64,000 bases of DNA from Linyphia triangularis (Eukaryota > Arthropoda > Arachnida > Araneae > Linyphiidae), in the NCBI GenBank assembly GCA_963978545.1, contig OZ021727.1, positions 19,499,943-19,563,942 of the forward strand, written 5' to 3'. Positions 54,341 to 64,000 of this stretch are shown here, piece after piece. The notes beneath the pieces are model-generated. The model ran no database searches. It saw nothing but the letters and a program-made list of their open reading frames with translations, and was not told where the DNA came from. The translations under genes and the position numbers were made by a program. Position 1 is the first letter of the stretch, and each line of letters begins with the position of its first letter.

Positions 54341-55532
54341 TATTTAATAATCATTCGTAATAACATTCCGTAACTTTATATTAAAAAAAATTAAAATTTC
54401 AGTATTGTGCCAAAAATTATGTATGATTTTTAACTTCTAATTTTCGAAGTTTTATGCTTAGTTTCTGTCGAGAATTAATGTTCATTTCTTTTAAATGAAA
54501 TCGTTTCTTGTATGAAACTGATGGTTTTGTGCCATTGATGATGTTAAGTTCCTAATCCTCCTAACTCTTCTTGGAAACCCTGTTTATGTTTATTATAAAT
54601 AATTTTTTAAATTATATTCCACACGCTAGAATTGAAGCAATTCCTTATGTCAAAAGTACTGATGGTTTTGTATACCTTGCATATTTTGTGTTTTTTTTTG
54701 TGTTTTTTTTTAAAGGATTTTTTTCTTTTTTATGCAAGTATTTTGTTCCTTTTTGTGCAATATACAGGTTCATCTCAATTTAGTGCAATGTTAGTTTTTT
54801 ACGATTGCTAAAAGCATACCTTTGTTCTTGCACTTAACAAATTATGCAATTAACAAAATTATGATGTAAATTTGTATTTTCATTGTGCTTGACATTTGCC
54901 TCATGTTTAGAAATTTTATTTCTTTTAATACAAAAAATCTAATGCATTCTACTTTTTAAGTACCACATTGGATAAACACTTATCTTCTTTGTTATGTAAT
55001 ATTAGTAGCTTATGACATACATTTGTTGGTGCAATTATATTTGGTCTGTTATTTCAAATGCATGATTTATTTTTAATAATACCTCTGTATAATTTAAAGT
55101 GTTGAAGCATATTACTCTGATTAAATTTACAATGTAAACTCAGTTAATGATGTTTTGTATCAAGTTACACCACTGTTTAACAATTATGAATTTTTATGGT
55201 TTCCTAAATACTTAAAAAGTCGATCAATCACCTACTAGCTTAGTTTTATTGAAAAAATATCACATGACCATATACCTCACACAGGAATGTTGGTAAGCTA
55301 GTAAGGATTTTATTATTTTTTACGATAGTCTTGGCGTATTTTTCCTCACTTCCAGATTTTGTTTTATTCTTCATAATATCCAGATTAGGATATGTTTGAG
55401 TATTGTATTAAAAGGACAAATATCAATATTTCTATAATTTAAAAAGTAAATTAGCATTGCTTCAAACTTTAAAATATCATTTCATCATTAAATATCATTT
55501 AAAATATCATTATATTATAATCTCATTTGATG
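54341..55532. other. AT-rich sequence, nothing recognised
   Basis: No repeat family or exon is seen. The open frame at 54571-54783 has Phe-rich, T-run composition. Confidence 0.5.
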
Positions 55533-55772
55533 GGTTACGGCAAAGAACGATCAGTGTCCGTTTTTCTCATTTTTCCTGATAAGCTGTCTTAAAGTTTCAA
55601 ATCTCAGGGCTTGTAGCAGGGTGGAGGTAAATGGTTTTTCAAAATCTCACGTACCATGATATTTATTTGCCAGAGGACTTCGCGCGGTTAAACTATCTGC
55701 TATAACCTTACAGATGACAGCAAAATCTCGATTTCGAAAAAATTAAACTCTGATCGTTCTTTACCGTGGCTC
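55533..55772. mobile_element. MITE with TIRs 'GG..ACGG(C/T)AAAGAACGATCAG'
   Basis: The left end GTTACGGCAAAGAACGATCA (about 55534) and the right end TGATCGTTCTTTACCGTGGC (about 55751-55770) are inverted repeats of roughly 22 bp with two mismatches. The interior is GC-richer than its surroundings and non-coding. A TSD is not clear. Confidence 0.75.
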
Positions 55773-56166
55773 TTTATTTGTTGCAGAAGTATTGTGGTAC
55801 TGAATGACAAATGTGGATATTTTCATGCAACACATTATCTGCTTTGCTTATGTTTGAATATTCATTAAATTGAAAACTCTGATGTTGAGCCCTAAATAAA
55901 AATCAAAAATGTTCTCAATTGCCAAAAGGAAATGTGCTGCAGCCTAGCTTTGTGCTGTTATATTTTTGGTGTCTGTAAAATTGTGTGCAGTTTTTAATGT
56001 GGAAGAATAGTACTATAATTAGAGAGCAATGATTCTTACCAATCTGAAATCTTCTTTGTATATAATAAAGTGTAGAAATTCTGTAATTTTCATGGAATGT
56101 GTAGCTAAATAAATGCTACTGCGACCTTTTATTTTTGTTCTTTTATTGAACACTTTGAACATAATT

Positions 56167-56464
56167 CATAGCGGACTCAAAACCTGAATATCGGGGAATT
56201 TTTTTAAACTGTTACTAAAATCAGGGAATTTTTCTATTGCTTTGAAGGCACGTTTCCCAGGTCATCTGTATTTTGACGTCATTTTCCCTAAGAATTGTGG
56301 TAATCGTTAGAAGTTTCATGTTACAGTATAATTTAAACTTTTCATTACTGCCAAAATTATTTTACGAAAAAATTTCCATTCTATCTTTGGCATAAATGTT
56401 CTATTTTATCTACACATTTGGGAAAAACAAGGATTTTTTTTTTTTTAATTTCGTGGCTACCCTG
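56167..56464. mobile_element. MITE family F2, copy d
   Basis: The right end is TTTCGTGGCTACCCTG and the left end a degenerate CATAGCGGACTCAAAACC. Exact 5-bp TSD TAATT (56162-56166, 56465-56469). F2 interior blocks; 298 bp, the shortest copy. Confidence 0.8.
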
Positions 56465-56488
56465 TAATTTTTTTTAGTAATATAAATA

Positions 56489-56962
56489 CACTGAGTGGCA
56501 TTTTTTTTTTTTAATTGACTTCTTTAAAAATCACTACGATGCAACATTCTTATTTTTAATGGGTAAGACAAGTTTAAAAAAAAGTAAATGTATATGGGTA
56601 CGATAGTTATACTGTTGTGAAGTTGTGGCCAAACAACGTGATTAAACGGACTTTGAACGTAGAATTTTTACGGAACCCAGTAACAAAAAGCGAGTATCAG
56701 CGAAACTACTGCATTCAAGAATAGTAGTTTTTCAAATGCTTACAAAATCGAATCGCCTTCTAATTCCATGAATTAGTAAATGCTCGGCACGAACGTTAGT
56801 CCAGAACTGTCCAAGTCAACATTGCAGATAATTACAGCTTGATGAATCATAATTTATCCATTACGAGAGGCTCATCCCTAGAACAACCGGTGCAGTATTC
56901 AATGCAAGAGTTGGAACTTAACAAAATACCAATGAGGTGGAAACTTAATTGACCACTCAGTG
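56489..56962. mobile_element. Tc1-like element, internally deleted
   Basis: Starts CACTGAGTGGCA, ends TGACCACTCAGTG, flanked by TA on both sides (56487-56488, 56963-56964). CACTGAGTGG ends with a TA TSD are typical of one Tc1-like group. The 474-bp interior retains GC-richer former coding sequence ('GGCCAAACAACGTGATTAAA', 'GCATTCAAGAATAG') but no open frame. Confidence 0.85.
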
Positions 56963-56964
56963 TA

Positions 56965-57369
56965 ATTTCGCCATGTTTACTTTTGAAAAGCAAACTTCTC
57001 ACCAGCTGTGTTGTGTAAAGTACCAAAGGTAAGTTTCTTTTAAGACTTTTAGATTGATATCATATATAGTTTTTTTTTTTTTTTTTTTCCTTTTTCTTCT
57101 AATTAATTAGACTTTGGCAGAAGTCAAGTTTCTTCTGGACTCAAGAATGATTCACATGATTTAATCTAACCAGGTTCCTTACAAACTATGCTACCGCTTT
57201 CGCTCAAACACTAAATGATACTTTTCAATTGTTTCACAGAATTTGGAAATAATACGAGAAGTTATGAAGCTCTACAAATGAGTGCGCAGCTCTACGAATA
57301 CTCACTATATTGTTAATTGAATGGATGTGTCTTCGAGACGTGTAATTGGTGCGCTTCAGTAGCTCAGGT
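56965..57369. other. Spacer, no gene
   Basis: Poly-T at about 57069-57088, otherwise nothing recognised. Confidence 0.5.
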
Positions 57370-57384
57370 AAGCCACTCGAAGTG

Positions 57385-57535
57385 AAACAGGCAATCCTAT
57401 GGAGCTTATAATGTTATACTGAGCCACTGCTGTGGCTAGAGGTTGTGTCTGTGGCGCTCAAACCTTAAGCTAAACATGCAATCCATGGAAACATGGAGTT
57501 TATATACTGAGCCACATCAGTGGCTAGCCTGGGCT
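57385..57535. repeat. Tandem pair of short units, each with an AGCCAC/GTGGCT hairpin
   Basis: The two units share 'GCAATCC(TA)TGGA', 'TTATA(TAC)TGAGCCAC' and 'GTGGCTAG'. Each can form a hairpin with stem AGCCAC/GTGGCT and a 4-base loop (TGCT or ATCA). A third, looser 'AAGCCACTCG' lies just upstream. Confidence 0.6.
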
Positions 57536-57565
57536 TCTTTACTGTTGAAAACGTGCGCCCCCTTA

Positions 57566-57731
57566 AACTTGGCGTCCACTATCGCTAAGCAGAGCGGAGT
57601 GGATTAGAGCCAATTACAAGGCTGTCAACGTCTATTGTAGCTCGTGCTATAGTAGAGATTGGCAGCCTTGTAATTGGCTCTAATCCACTCCGCTCTGATC
57701 TGCTCTGCTTAGCGATATTGGACGCCAAGCT
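57566..57731. mobile_element. Palindromic MITE family FH, copy 1 (PIF/Harbinger-like TSD)
   Basis: Long inverted repeat from AACTTGGCGTCC to GGACGCCAAGCT, with TTA on both sides (57563-57565, 57732-57734). Arms of about 75 bp carry 'GCTAAGCAGAGCGGAGTGGA' and 'TTGGCTCTAATCCACTCCGC'. 166 bp. The 3-bp TWA duplication suits PIF/Harbinger. Confidence 0.85.
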
Positions 57732-58075
57732 TTAGAGTATAATAAAAGGCCATTCCGCTCTGTATAATAAGGCCTTATTAGAGTCGAAAGGTGCTAACTC
57801 TTTTTTTTGTTTTAAATTTACTATTTGTTTCATTTGAAAATAGGAAGAGAAGACTCTTCAATTAGTAAAAGTTGCTACTTGATCACTAAAATAAATTTGT
57901 GGTACGCATGAGAGAAACGCAAAAGCAGAATTATCTCTTTAGAAGGTTATTTTTTCCTGAAAAGTTTGAGAATTTAGTTAGCGCCTATTTACTCTAAGCA
58001 GCTTGCGTATTGTAGACATATATGGTTAACACGTGTAAAAGTTTCCATTTAGCGTATACCAAAGTTTCACAATAA

Positions 58076-58268
58076 AGCTTGGCGTCCACTCTCGCTAAGC
58101 AGAGCAGAGCAAATCAGAGCGGAGTGGATTGGAGCCAATTACAAGACTGCCAATGTCTACTATAGCACTAGCCTCGAGCTACAATGGACGTTGACAGCCT
58201 TGTAATTGGCTCTAATCCACTCCGCTCTGATCTGCTCTGCTCTGCTTAGCGAGAGTGGACGCCAAGCT
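58076..58268. mobile_element. Palindromic MITE family FH, copy 2
   Basis: AGCTTGGCGTCCAC ... GTGGACGCCAAGCT, with TAA on both sides (58073-58075, 58269-58271). It is homologous to 57566-57731 but 27 bp longer, with extra 'AGCAGAGC' and 'CTAGCCTCGAGC' segments. It lies about 340 bp from the first copy. Confidence 0.88.
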
Positions 58269-58613
58269 TAATGGTAGTAAAGTTAATTTTCTGCCGTTTA
58301 ACTTAACTTAATTGAACCATAACCGGTGCCACTCGGAGTTGTGAATTATAAGAAATATTAAAAAATTATAAGAAATATTATTTAGTTCAATGTAGTAAAA
58401 TAGTGTGTTTTTTTCCCCATTAGTTTTATACTTTTTTGTGTGTGAAAACACCCTGTATTTTGCGAACTTGTTGGTGGGAAATAGAGATCATTCTTGGATT
58501 AAATGGACTGGAAAACAAATACAATAAAAACATCTCATGCATTGGGGATTTTTTTTTTGCAGAGGTTATGGTGCCCTTGATCAATTTAATAACATATTAT
58601 TTACTAATATTAA

Positions 58614-60218
58614 TAGAACCCAAATTCAAAATAATAGAACTTTCTAAACAAAACTTGACAATGCGTCGTGTAAAATGACATATGTAAATTAAAAGAGTGA
58701 CGTGTGTTATTCAGGAATTAGCAAAACAATTTTCCAACAACCGTACAGATATTATTTTAACACTTTAAGGGTCGCTAACACATTTCAAAATTATGTTGAT
58801 TTTTTATACGGGTAAAAAAATTGGAACAATCAATTCATTTAATATGAATTTGAAAAGCAGACAAAATATTTGTTTTCCTGTTAACCGATAGAATGCGACA
58901 AGTATAAAGGTTGGCCCTCGGAAAATCTTACTTTAGTCTTTTGCTCAAAATGGGCCGTCAATGTGATATTTCTGAAACAACGAAATCGTGTATTTTATCA
59001 TTGTTTCAAGTTGGAAAAAACAAAAAATTTTCTCGGATCAAACGAATGTTTCACAATCTACTGTTTTGAATGCAGAAGAACCGGCCAACTAAAAGGTAAC
59101 CGAAGTAAATGTGGTAGAAAGCTTGTAACAAGCGCAAGTTAAAACGAGTCGTCGAAAATAATCGCTTTGAAACTGTTTTTTACATCAAGAAGTATTGGAA
59201 AGAATCTGGAGTTGTGTCAAAGTCAAACACTTTAGCGATTGCATCTGAATTTCAATTATGGGGCCCCAAAACTAAAGATGAACATAAAGCAGAGACGTGC
59301 ACGACTCTCCTGGTGCAAAGAGAAGCAAAGTGGGAGCAACAAAACTGGGAAAGCGTTTTATTCAGAGATTAATCTTTATTTCAAATCGACAAAGGCAGTG
59401 GTTTGACATTTAAAACGGGATGCTTTTGATAAATCTTGTTTAAGACTCCAGATGAGCTTCTCTTTGAATCAGAAAATCGTATCTGCGTCATGTTCATCTT
59501 TGTTTTTACTTTGGGAACCTTGGATTGAACTCAAATTTAAACAATCGCTTAAGTTTAGTTGACTTTGACATAAACGGCTCTCCACATTCTTTCCAACAAC
59601 GACTTTCCATAAACGACAGCTCCACATTCTTTCCAACACTTCTTGATGTAAAAAACAGTTTTAAAGCGATTATTTTGGATTCGTTTTAATTTGCTTTCAC
59701 CTCTGGCAGTTGGTACAAGCTTTCTAACCGCATTTACTGCGGTTACTTTTTAGTTAGCCGGTTCTTCTATATTGAAAACCTTAGATTGTGAAACATTCAT
59801 TTGATCCGAAATAAATTTTTTGTTTTTACAATGTGAATGATAAAATACACGATTTCGTTGTTTTAGAAATATCACATTGAGGATCCATTTTTAGCGTATG
59901 ATTTTCCATGAGCGAAGCTTTATACTTTTGTCGCAATCTATCGGTTAACAGGTATGCAAATATTTTGTATGCTTTTCAAATTCATATTAAATGAACTGAT
60001 TATTCTAATTTTTTGACCCATATTAAAAAAGCAATATAATTTTGAAATTTGTTGACGACCTTTAAATTGTTAAAATAATATTTGTATGGTTGTTGAAAAT
60101 TGTTTTGCTATTTCCTGAATAACACACTTCACTCTTTTAATTTGAATATGTTCATTTTACACGACGCATTTCCAAGTTTTGTTTAGAAAGTTCTATTTTT
60201 TTGAATTTTGGTTGTCTC
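58614..60218. mobile_element. Tc1/mariner relic with large inverted duplication (tail-to-tail)
   Basis: The left arm (about 58614-59243) and right arm (about 59543-60218) are imperfect inverse copies of the same 5' end of a Tc1-like element, including 'ATAGAACTTTCTAAACAAAA', 'TGTTATTCAGGAA' and 'TCAATGTGATATTTCTGAAA'. The ~300-bp centre (59244-59542) is single-copy transposase sequence. The right arm has a small extra duplication of 'CCACATTCTTTCCAAC'. Confidence 0.82.
58950..59535 (+). pseudogene. Tc1-like transposase pseudogene (5' two-thirds)
   Basis: Starts MGRQCDISETTKSCILSLFQ and runs with stops and frameshifts through 'KRVVENNRFETVF', 'AKWEQQNWESVLFRD' and 'SLFQIDKGSGLTFKTG'. 'W..V+F.DES.F.I' is the catalytic DD block of Tc1-type transposases; here a stop replaces part of DES. 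Beyond about 59535 the sequence turns into the inverted copy of the N-terminal part. Confidence 0.75.
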
Positions 60219-60858
60219 TTGACAATAACTTAATCAAGACTGAAATCAAAATTATCATTAATATTTGAATGACACCAACATCTGTCAGCGTGTTGGTGGG
60301 AGGTCACCATCTGCAATGTTGTGCCTATATAATAATAGATTTTCTGAATCGGACCGTACGTGCATTACCATCTTTTACAGCATTATTTTTACCCAAGAAA
60401 TGCTTTGCTAAAAACTCATAATTTAGACAGCGGTGGACTTCTTATTTTCCAGATAAACTGATGTTTACAAATATGTTGATGACCTTGTATAAATTGGGAA
60501 CAATACATCAGTGCTGTTGGAGATTACTTTGACTACAAAGGTATTGTTCTTTATACCCTCTTCTTTTTTCATCGTACTTTAAATCTGCCGTTTCAACACA
60601 GCAGTAGTCAGTACATATGTTCTATAACGAGGAATAACTCGATTTCTACAAATTAGTTTAAATTAATGCAATAATACGTGATAAAAGGCAGTGAAATACT
60701 AAAACATTCGAGTTGTAGTGGCTTCCTTGATTGATTTGGCTGTTCGTTGGAGAGCCGACACAATCGCGTCTGGAAACGGAATTTACATAATTTATCTTCC
60801 CAAGTTAGTGATTGAATCAATTTTATTAATACAATACAATGCGATGTGATGAGATTAC
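60219..60858. other. Spacer, no gene
   Basis: No repeat family or coding signal is seen. The minus-strand frame 60653-60898 runs into the F3 fragment. Confidence 0.45.
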
Positions 60859-60960
60859 CAAGGGTCGTATTTCGCATTTGCCCTAATATGCCTAACAATT
60901 TTGTTTCTCCCTAAAACTGTACTTAATCTTTCACGAATTCCTAAAAAAGTTAACCTTGAG
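60859..60960. mobile_element. MITE family F3, 5' fragment
   Basis: CCAAGGGTCGTATTTCGC, then 'TTGCCCTAATATGCCTAA', 'TTTGTTTCTCCCTAAA' and 'CTGTACTTAATCTTTCACG' follow the F3 order before similarity ends. A poly-C tract follows at 60989-61006. Confidence 0.65.
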
Positions 60961-61147
60961 GTGAAATTTGAAATTGTCGTCCAAAAGGACCCCCCCCCCT
61001 CCCCCCCAGTAGCTAGGTTCGCGCGTGCCTTTTAGAACCCACTGATCGTCATGCACTTGCTGGATTGAGCTTTCCTTCATTTACTTTTCGTGGCATCAGC
61101 CTAAAAGTTGGCGAAATAGAACGCAATCGCCAAATATGGTAATACAT

Positions 61148-62215
61148 CATGTGTCCAAAAGTATCTTGACACACATTGGTACGGACTGTGAGAGTCCTGA
61201 GACATTTTAATGTTTTGGTCCTCCTTTTGCCTTGATGACAGTGTGCACACGTCTGGGGAGGCTGTCCTCCAGTTTTTGATAGGTGACCATAAGAATTTAC
61301 TTCCAGGCCTTCATCACAGCTGAAGTGAGCGCTGGCAGTGAGGATGTTGGATTTGGCTGGCTACGTAATCAGCTTTGTAATTCGTCCTAAAGTTGTTCTA
61401 TGGGATTTAGATAGGGGGCTTCGAGAAGACCAGTCCAGTTTTTAAACACCTACTTCATCAAACCATAACTGCTGAAGTCTCGATGTGTGAATGGAGCAGT
61501 TTATCTTGCTGGAAGAGAAATGGACCTTCTCCGAAATATTGCCGTAGATTTGGGAGGACAGCATTATATAGAATGTTCCCATGTATCTCAGAATTCATGT
61601 TTCCAACCACATGAACTAATGTACCCAGGTCAAGCTATGAAAACACCCCCACACCATGATGCTGTCACCACCAAACTCTATAGTCGCCACAATGCAGTCA
61701 CGTTAGAAGAGCTCACCAGTCATCCACCAAACCCAGACGCGCCCATCAGACTGCCAGATTATAAAGCGAGATTCATCACTACAAAGAACATTTTTCCACG
61801 TGTTCACAGTCTAATGACGGTGAGCTTTGCACCGTTGCAATCGAAACTTCGCATTCTGTTGAGTGATACTACCTTTTTTAGAATTCTACGGCTGCATTCA
61901 CTAATTTTTTTCGGCCTGCTACTTCGTTTTTCTGCAGTTTCTCTGCATCGACGTTTCCACTTCACAATTACATCACTCACAGTGGATTTTGGCTTCTGTA
62001 GAACGTCAAAAACTTCCCGCCAAAGGTGACATCCCACTATAATGCCACGATCAAAGTCACTAAGCTCCTTTGACTTACTCATTGTCTCACAAAAGCATAA
62101 ATATGACCTGAGAAATCACTACCAACACTTTTATAATTTTCGGTTACGTATAAAATTGCGTCACCTGCCAGTTCCACTTCTTTAAGAGGGTGATACTTTT
62201 GACGAGATTGTGTAT
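61148..62215 (-). mobile_element. Tc1-like transposon relic
   Basis: The left end is CATGTGTCCAAAAGTATCTT and the right end GATACTTTTGACGAGATTG (about 62192-62210), which are partial inverted repeats. Both flank a minus-strand Tc1-type transposase relic. The boundary at the right is approximate. Confidence 0.8.
61187..62082 (-). pseudogene. Tc1-like transposase pseudogene
   Basis: On the minus strand it starts MSKSKELSDFDRGIIVGCHL, followed by helix-turn-helix sequence (PKSTVSDVIVKWKRR) and 'RSSRPKKISECSRRILKKVV'. The C-terminal part has 'APYLNPIEQL', 'ALTSAVMKAWK' and 'LPRRVHTVIKAKGGP', the typical Tc1 ending. Stops (for example after NPIEQL) and frameshifts break it. The long plus-strand frame at 61487-62029 is its antisense shadow. 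Confidence 0.88.
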
Positions 62216-62220
62216 CTCTA

Positions 62221-62520
62221 GTAGGTATAGCGCAAATACGCTGGTCTGTATTGGCTAGACACTGGCTAATCCCGATGAGTACCGTTGTAGATTGGCCATT
62301 CCTACGGATCTTGGCCAATCTCATCCAGTGCTGGGTAAAATATACTGGAAGTTTTGAAATGAATAAAATGAATGAAATCAAAAAAATGTGTTTTGTGATG
62401 GTTTTGCCATGTTGATTTTTAAAAAAATCCTGTATTTTGGAATGATGGTCGATATTTGGCAAGGACTGGCCTATCTTCAGACATCGGCTAATTCCACGGG
62501 GCTACCTGGAATATAAAAAC
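62221..62520. repeat. Dispersed repeat, copy 2
   Basis: It corresponds to 1060-1375 in the same orientation. Landmarks: 'ACGCTGGTCTG', 'GGCTAATCCCGATGAG', 'TTGGCCAATCTCATCC', 'GGGTAAAATATACTGG' and 'GGGGCTACCTGG'. Class unknown. Confidence 0.55.
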
Positions 62521-63135
62521 ACAGCAGCCCAATATACCCCAATCTGAGAGAAGTTTTCAAATTTTAGTTGGTTTCCCGGCACTCACATTTAGTAAAATTT
62601 TCTTACATTTTTAAATTCAGTGCCTTGAACTTGTTCTTAGAAATTTCTCGTCGTTCCACTTGTTCTTAGAAATTTTCGCTTCCACAACAACAATACAATT
62701 TTCGAGCATATATTTATAAAAATACTTTTAAAGAAATCTAAAAAAAATCTTAACATATTGTGTTTATAGATGAACTGTGACACGCCAAAAATTAAAGACT
62801 TCAAACGGAAAAAGAACATTTATTCTTATAAACTTTCTACAGAAACAGGATGTTTTGAGTTGATAATGCAATTATACTGAGGTTTCAGAAAATGAAATTT
62901 TCGAGTAAAAATCTCTCCACACAATGCAATAATTCACTTCTCAGATAACAACTGCACAAAAAATACTTTATGTGCAACTTTCATGCTCATGTACTTCTAA
63001 AGTTTATTAAATAACCTTTTAAAAGTTAGTTTCTTTTATATGAACAAAAGTTTTTTGTAAAAACACTCACTTTTAAAAGTGATAGTCTTTCTTTTTACCA
63101 TTGAACTAATCCAATATTGTTCCAAATATTACTTT

Positions 63136-63181
<46 letters not shown>

Positions 63182-63390
63182 AAATTCAGCATAATAGAAT
63201 GCAGTCGATTTTGATACTTATTTAGTGATATGACATAATTTGAATTAGTTGTCTTCGTTTGCCAAAACTTTTGAACAATCACAATAATATATTTAAAAAA
63301 TAAATTCAAATTTTAAAATTCCAATTAAATACCAATTACAAACACTCATTTCATATTCTTCCCGTCAGACACTGCGAAAAACAGTTGTCT
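62521..63390. other. AT-rich spacer with poly-A
   Basis: 'TTCTTAGAAATTTCTCG' and 'TTCTTAGAAATTTTCGC' form a short tandem pair near 62634-62680. A run of 37 A occurs at 63143-63179. No coding signal is seen. Confidence 0.6.
63143..63179. repeat. Poly-A tract (37 A)
   Basis: An uninterrupted A run. No retrotransposon body was recognised next to it on either strand. Confidence 0.97.
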
Positions 63391-63392
63391 GT

Positions 63393-63409
63393 GACGTCGC
63401 CATAGAAAC
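63393..63409 (+). promoter_or_regulatory. CRE-like plus X-box (RFX)-like motif
   Basis: GACGTCGCCATAGAAAC: a CRE-like TGACGTC (63392-63398, one base short of the full TGACGTCA) overlaps GTCGCCATAGAAAC (63396-63409), which fits the X-box consensus GTHNYYATRRNAAC at every position. In animals X-boxes bind RFX factors, often in promoters of ciliary genes. It sits about 60 bp before a candidate initiator ATG. Function is inferred from motif match only. Confidence 0.45.
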
Positions 63410-63469
63410 AAACAAATTCGAATTTTCATTCAAAACAAATTCGAATTTTCAGTATCCATTAGTTTTAAC

Positions 63470-63472
63470 ATG
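63470..63472 (+). CDS. Candidate first coding exon (ATG then splice donor) of a downstream gene
   Basis: AACATGGTAAGT: the start codon is followed at once by a consensus donor GTAAGT, a layout found in genes whose first exon holds only the 5' UTR and ATG. A tandem pair of 'CAAATTCGAATTTTCA' (63413-63451) lies just upstream. The next exon was not found before the window ends, so the product is unknown. Confidence 0.3.
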
Positions 63473-64000
63473 GTAAGTTACATTTTTTTTAAACGAGAAA
63501 TCGAAAAGTTTTTTTAAATTTAAGAAACTGCACTAAATTTTAGCTTCAGATTCAAGTTGAATTTGATCTGTTGGCAATAGTTTTGACAGGCATGTGACCT
63601 ACCAAGATTGAAAAACATATTCGAATTTTCCCATTCCATAAACCAATGTAACTTCATGTTCACGTACTCTGCAACTTAAAAATGCAAACATTTCGAAGTA
63701 ATATTTCTTTCAATGAGTCTTGGAAAATTTTACTAAAGTCCATTGGTCAGTGAAAAACTAACGTTCACTTTTAAGGAACAAAATGTCTTGAGATACATAT
63801 TAAGTACATTAATTCTTCTTATATTTACAATACACATTATACACATGCACACATCTTTATCGTGATTGTTTTTGCACAGACATATATAAATATATAAATT
63901 ACTTATTTACATTTTAGCTTGGAATGCTAATAGAATATCACTGCTAATACACGCTAAATATTTCAATAAAAAAAATTAAGAAAAAAACCTCCAATCCCTC
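63473..64000. other. Possible first intron of the edge gene, otherwise AT-rich
   Basis: 'ACAAATTCGAATTTTC'-like words recur ('ATATTCGAATTTTCCC' at about 63617). No open coding stretch with an acceptor is seen before the window ends. Confidence 0.35.

Noticed and set aside
57566..58268. A microRNA precursor from the long hairpins
   Set aside because: Arms of about 75-90 bp with transposon-type TSDs in two copies are better explained as MITEs; small-RNA data would be needed for any other claim.
61487..62029. Plus-strand 180-residue frame
   Set aside because: It is the antisense of the Tc1-like transposase relic, whose landmarks read on the minus strand.

Overview
The window is AT-rich, intron-rich eukaryotic nuclear DNA. 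It holds one recognisable multi-exon protein gene on the + strand, embedded in a dense load of small DNA transposons. The gene encodes an EFA6/PSD-type Arf6 guanine-nucleotide exchange factor. A partial PDZ domain ahead of Sec7 and PH, introns of several kb, many MITE families, Tc1/mariner relics and a tRNA-derived SINE suggest an arthropod, perhaps a chelicerate such as a spider. That placement is an inference, because no species marker is present.

Layout. Positions 1-3660 hold a satellite array of alternating ~187 and ~171 bp units, split by a 2,334-bp transposon with long terminal inverted repeats and an 8-bp target-site duplication (TSD). Positions 3660-14867 contain no convincing exon, but carry MITEs, a SINE, a solo LTR nested in an older MITE copy, and a hAT-type MITE. 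Positions 14868-46422 carry 14 EFA6 exons. Their splice phases all agree and join to 2,688 nt (895 codons plus stop): the C-terminal part of a PDZ domain, a long disordered linker, the Sec7 domain, the PH domain and the C-terminal coiled coil. The 5' end, including the start codon and the first part of PDZ, was not found. The introns carry at least four recurrent MITE families (called F1 to F4 here), a mariner relic, a zinc-finger fragment of a transposon protein and a 3' LINE fragment.

Positions 46423-56000 are AT-rich 3' flank or 3' UTR with a few MITEs. Positions 56000-62500 are a transposon cluster: Tc1-like relics, one with inverted duplicated 5' halves, and two palindromic MITEs with 3-bp TSDs. 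At the right edge (63390-63473) a CRE-like plus X-box-like promoter motif lies upstream of an ATG followed directly by a splice donor. This may be the first exon of a neighbouring gene.

Biology: EFA6 proteins catalyse GDP/GTP exchange on Arf6 through Sec7, are held at the plasma membrane by PH, and affect cortical actin and microtubules through the C-terminal region. I found no operon-like or multi-gene system here. The notable material is the transposon structure and the possible promoter at the right edge.
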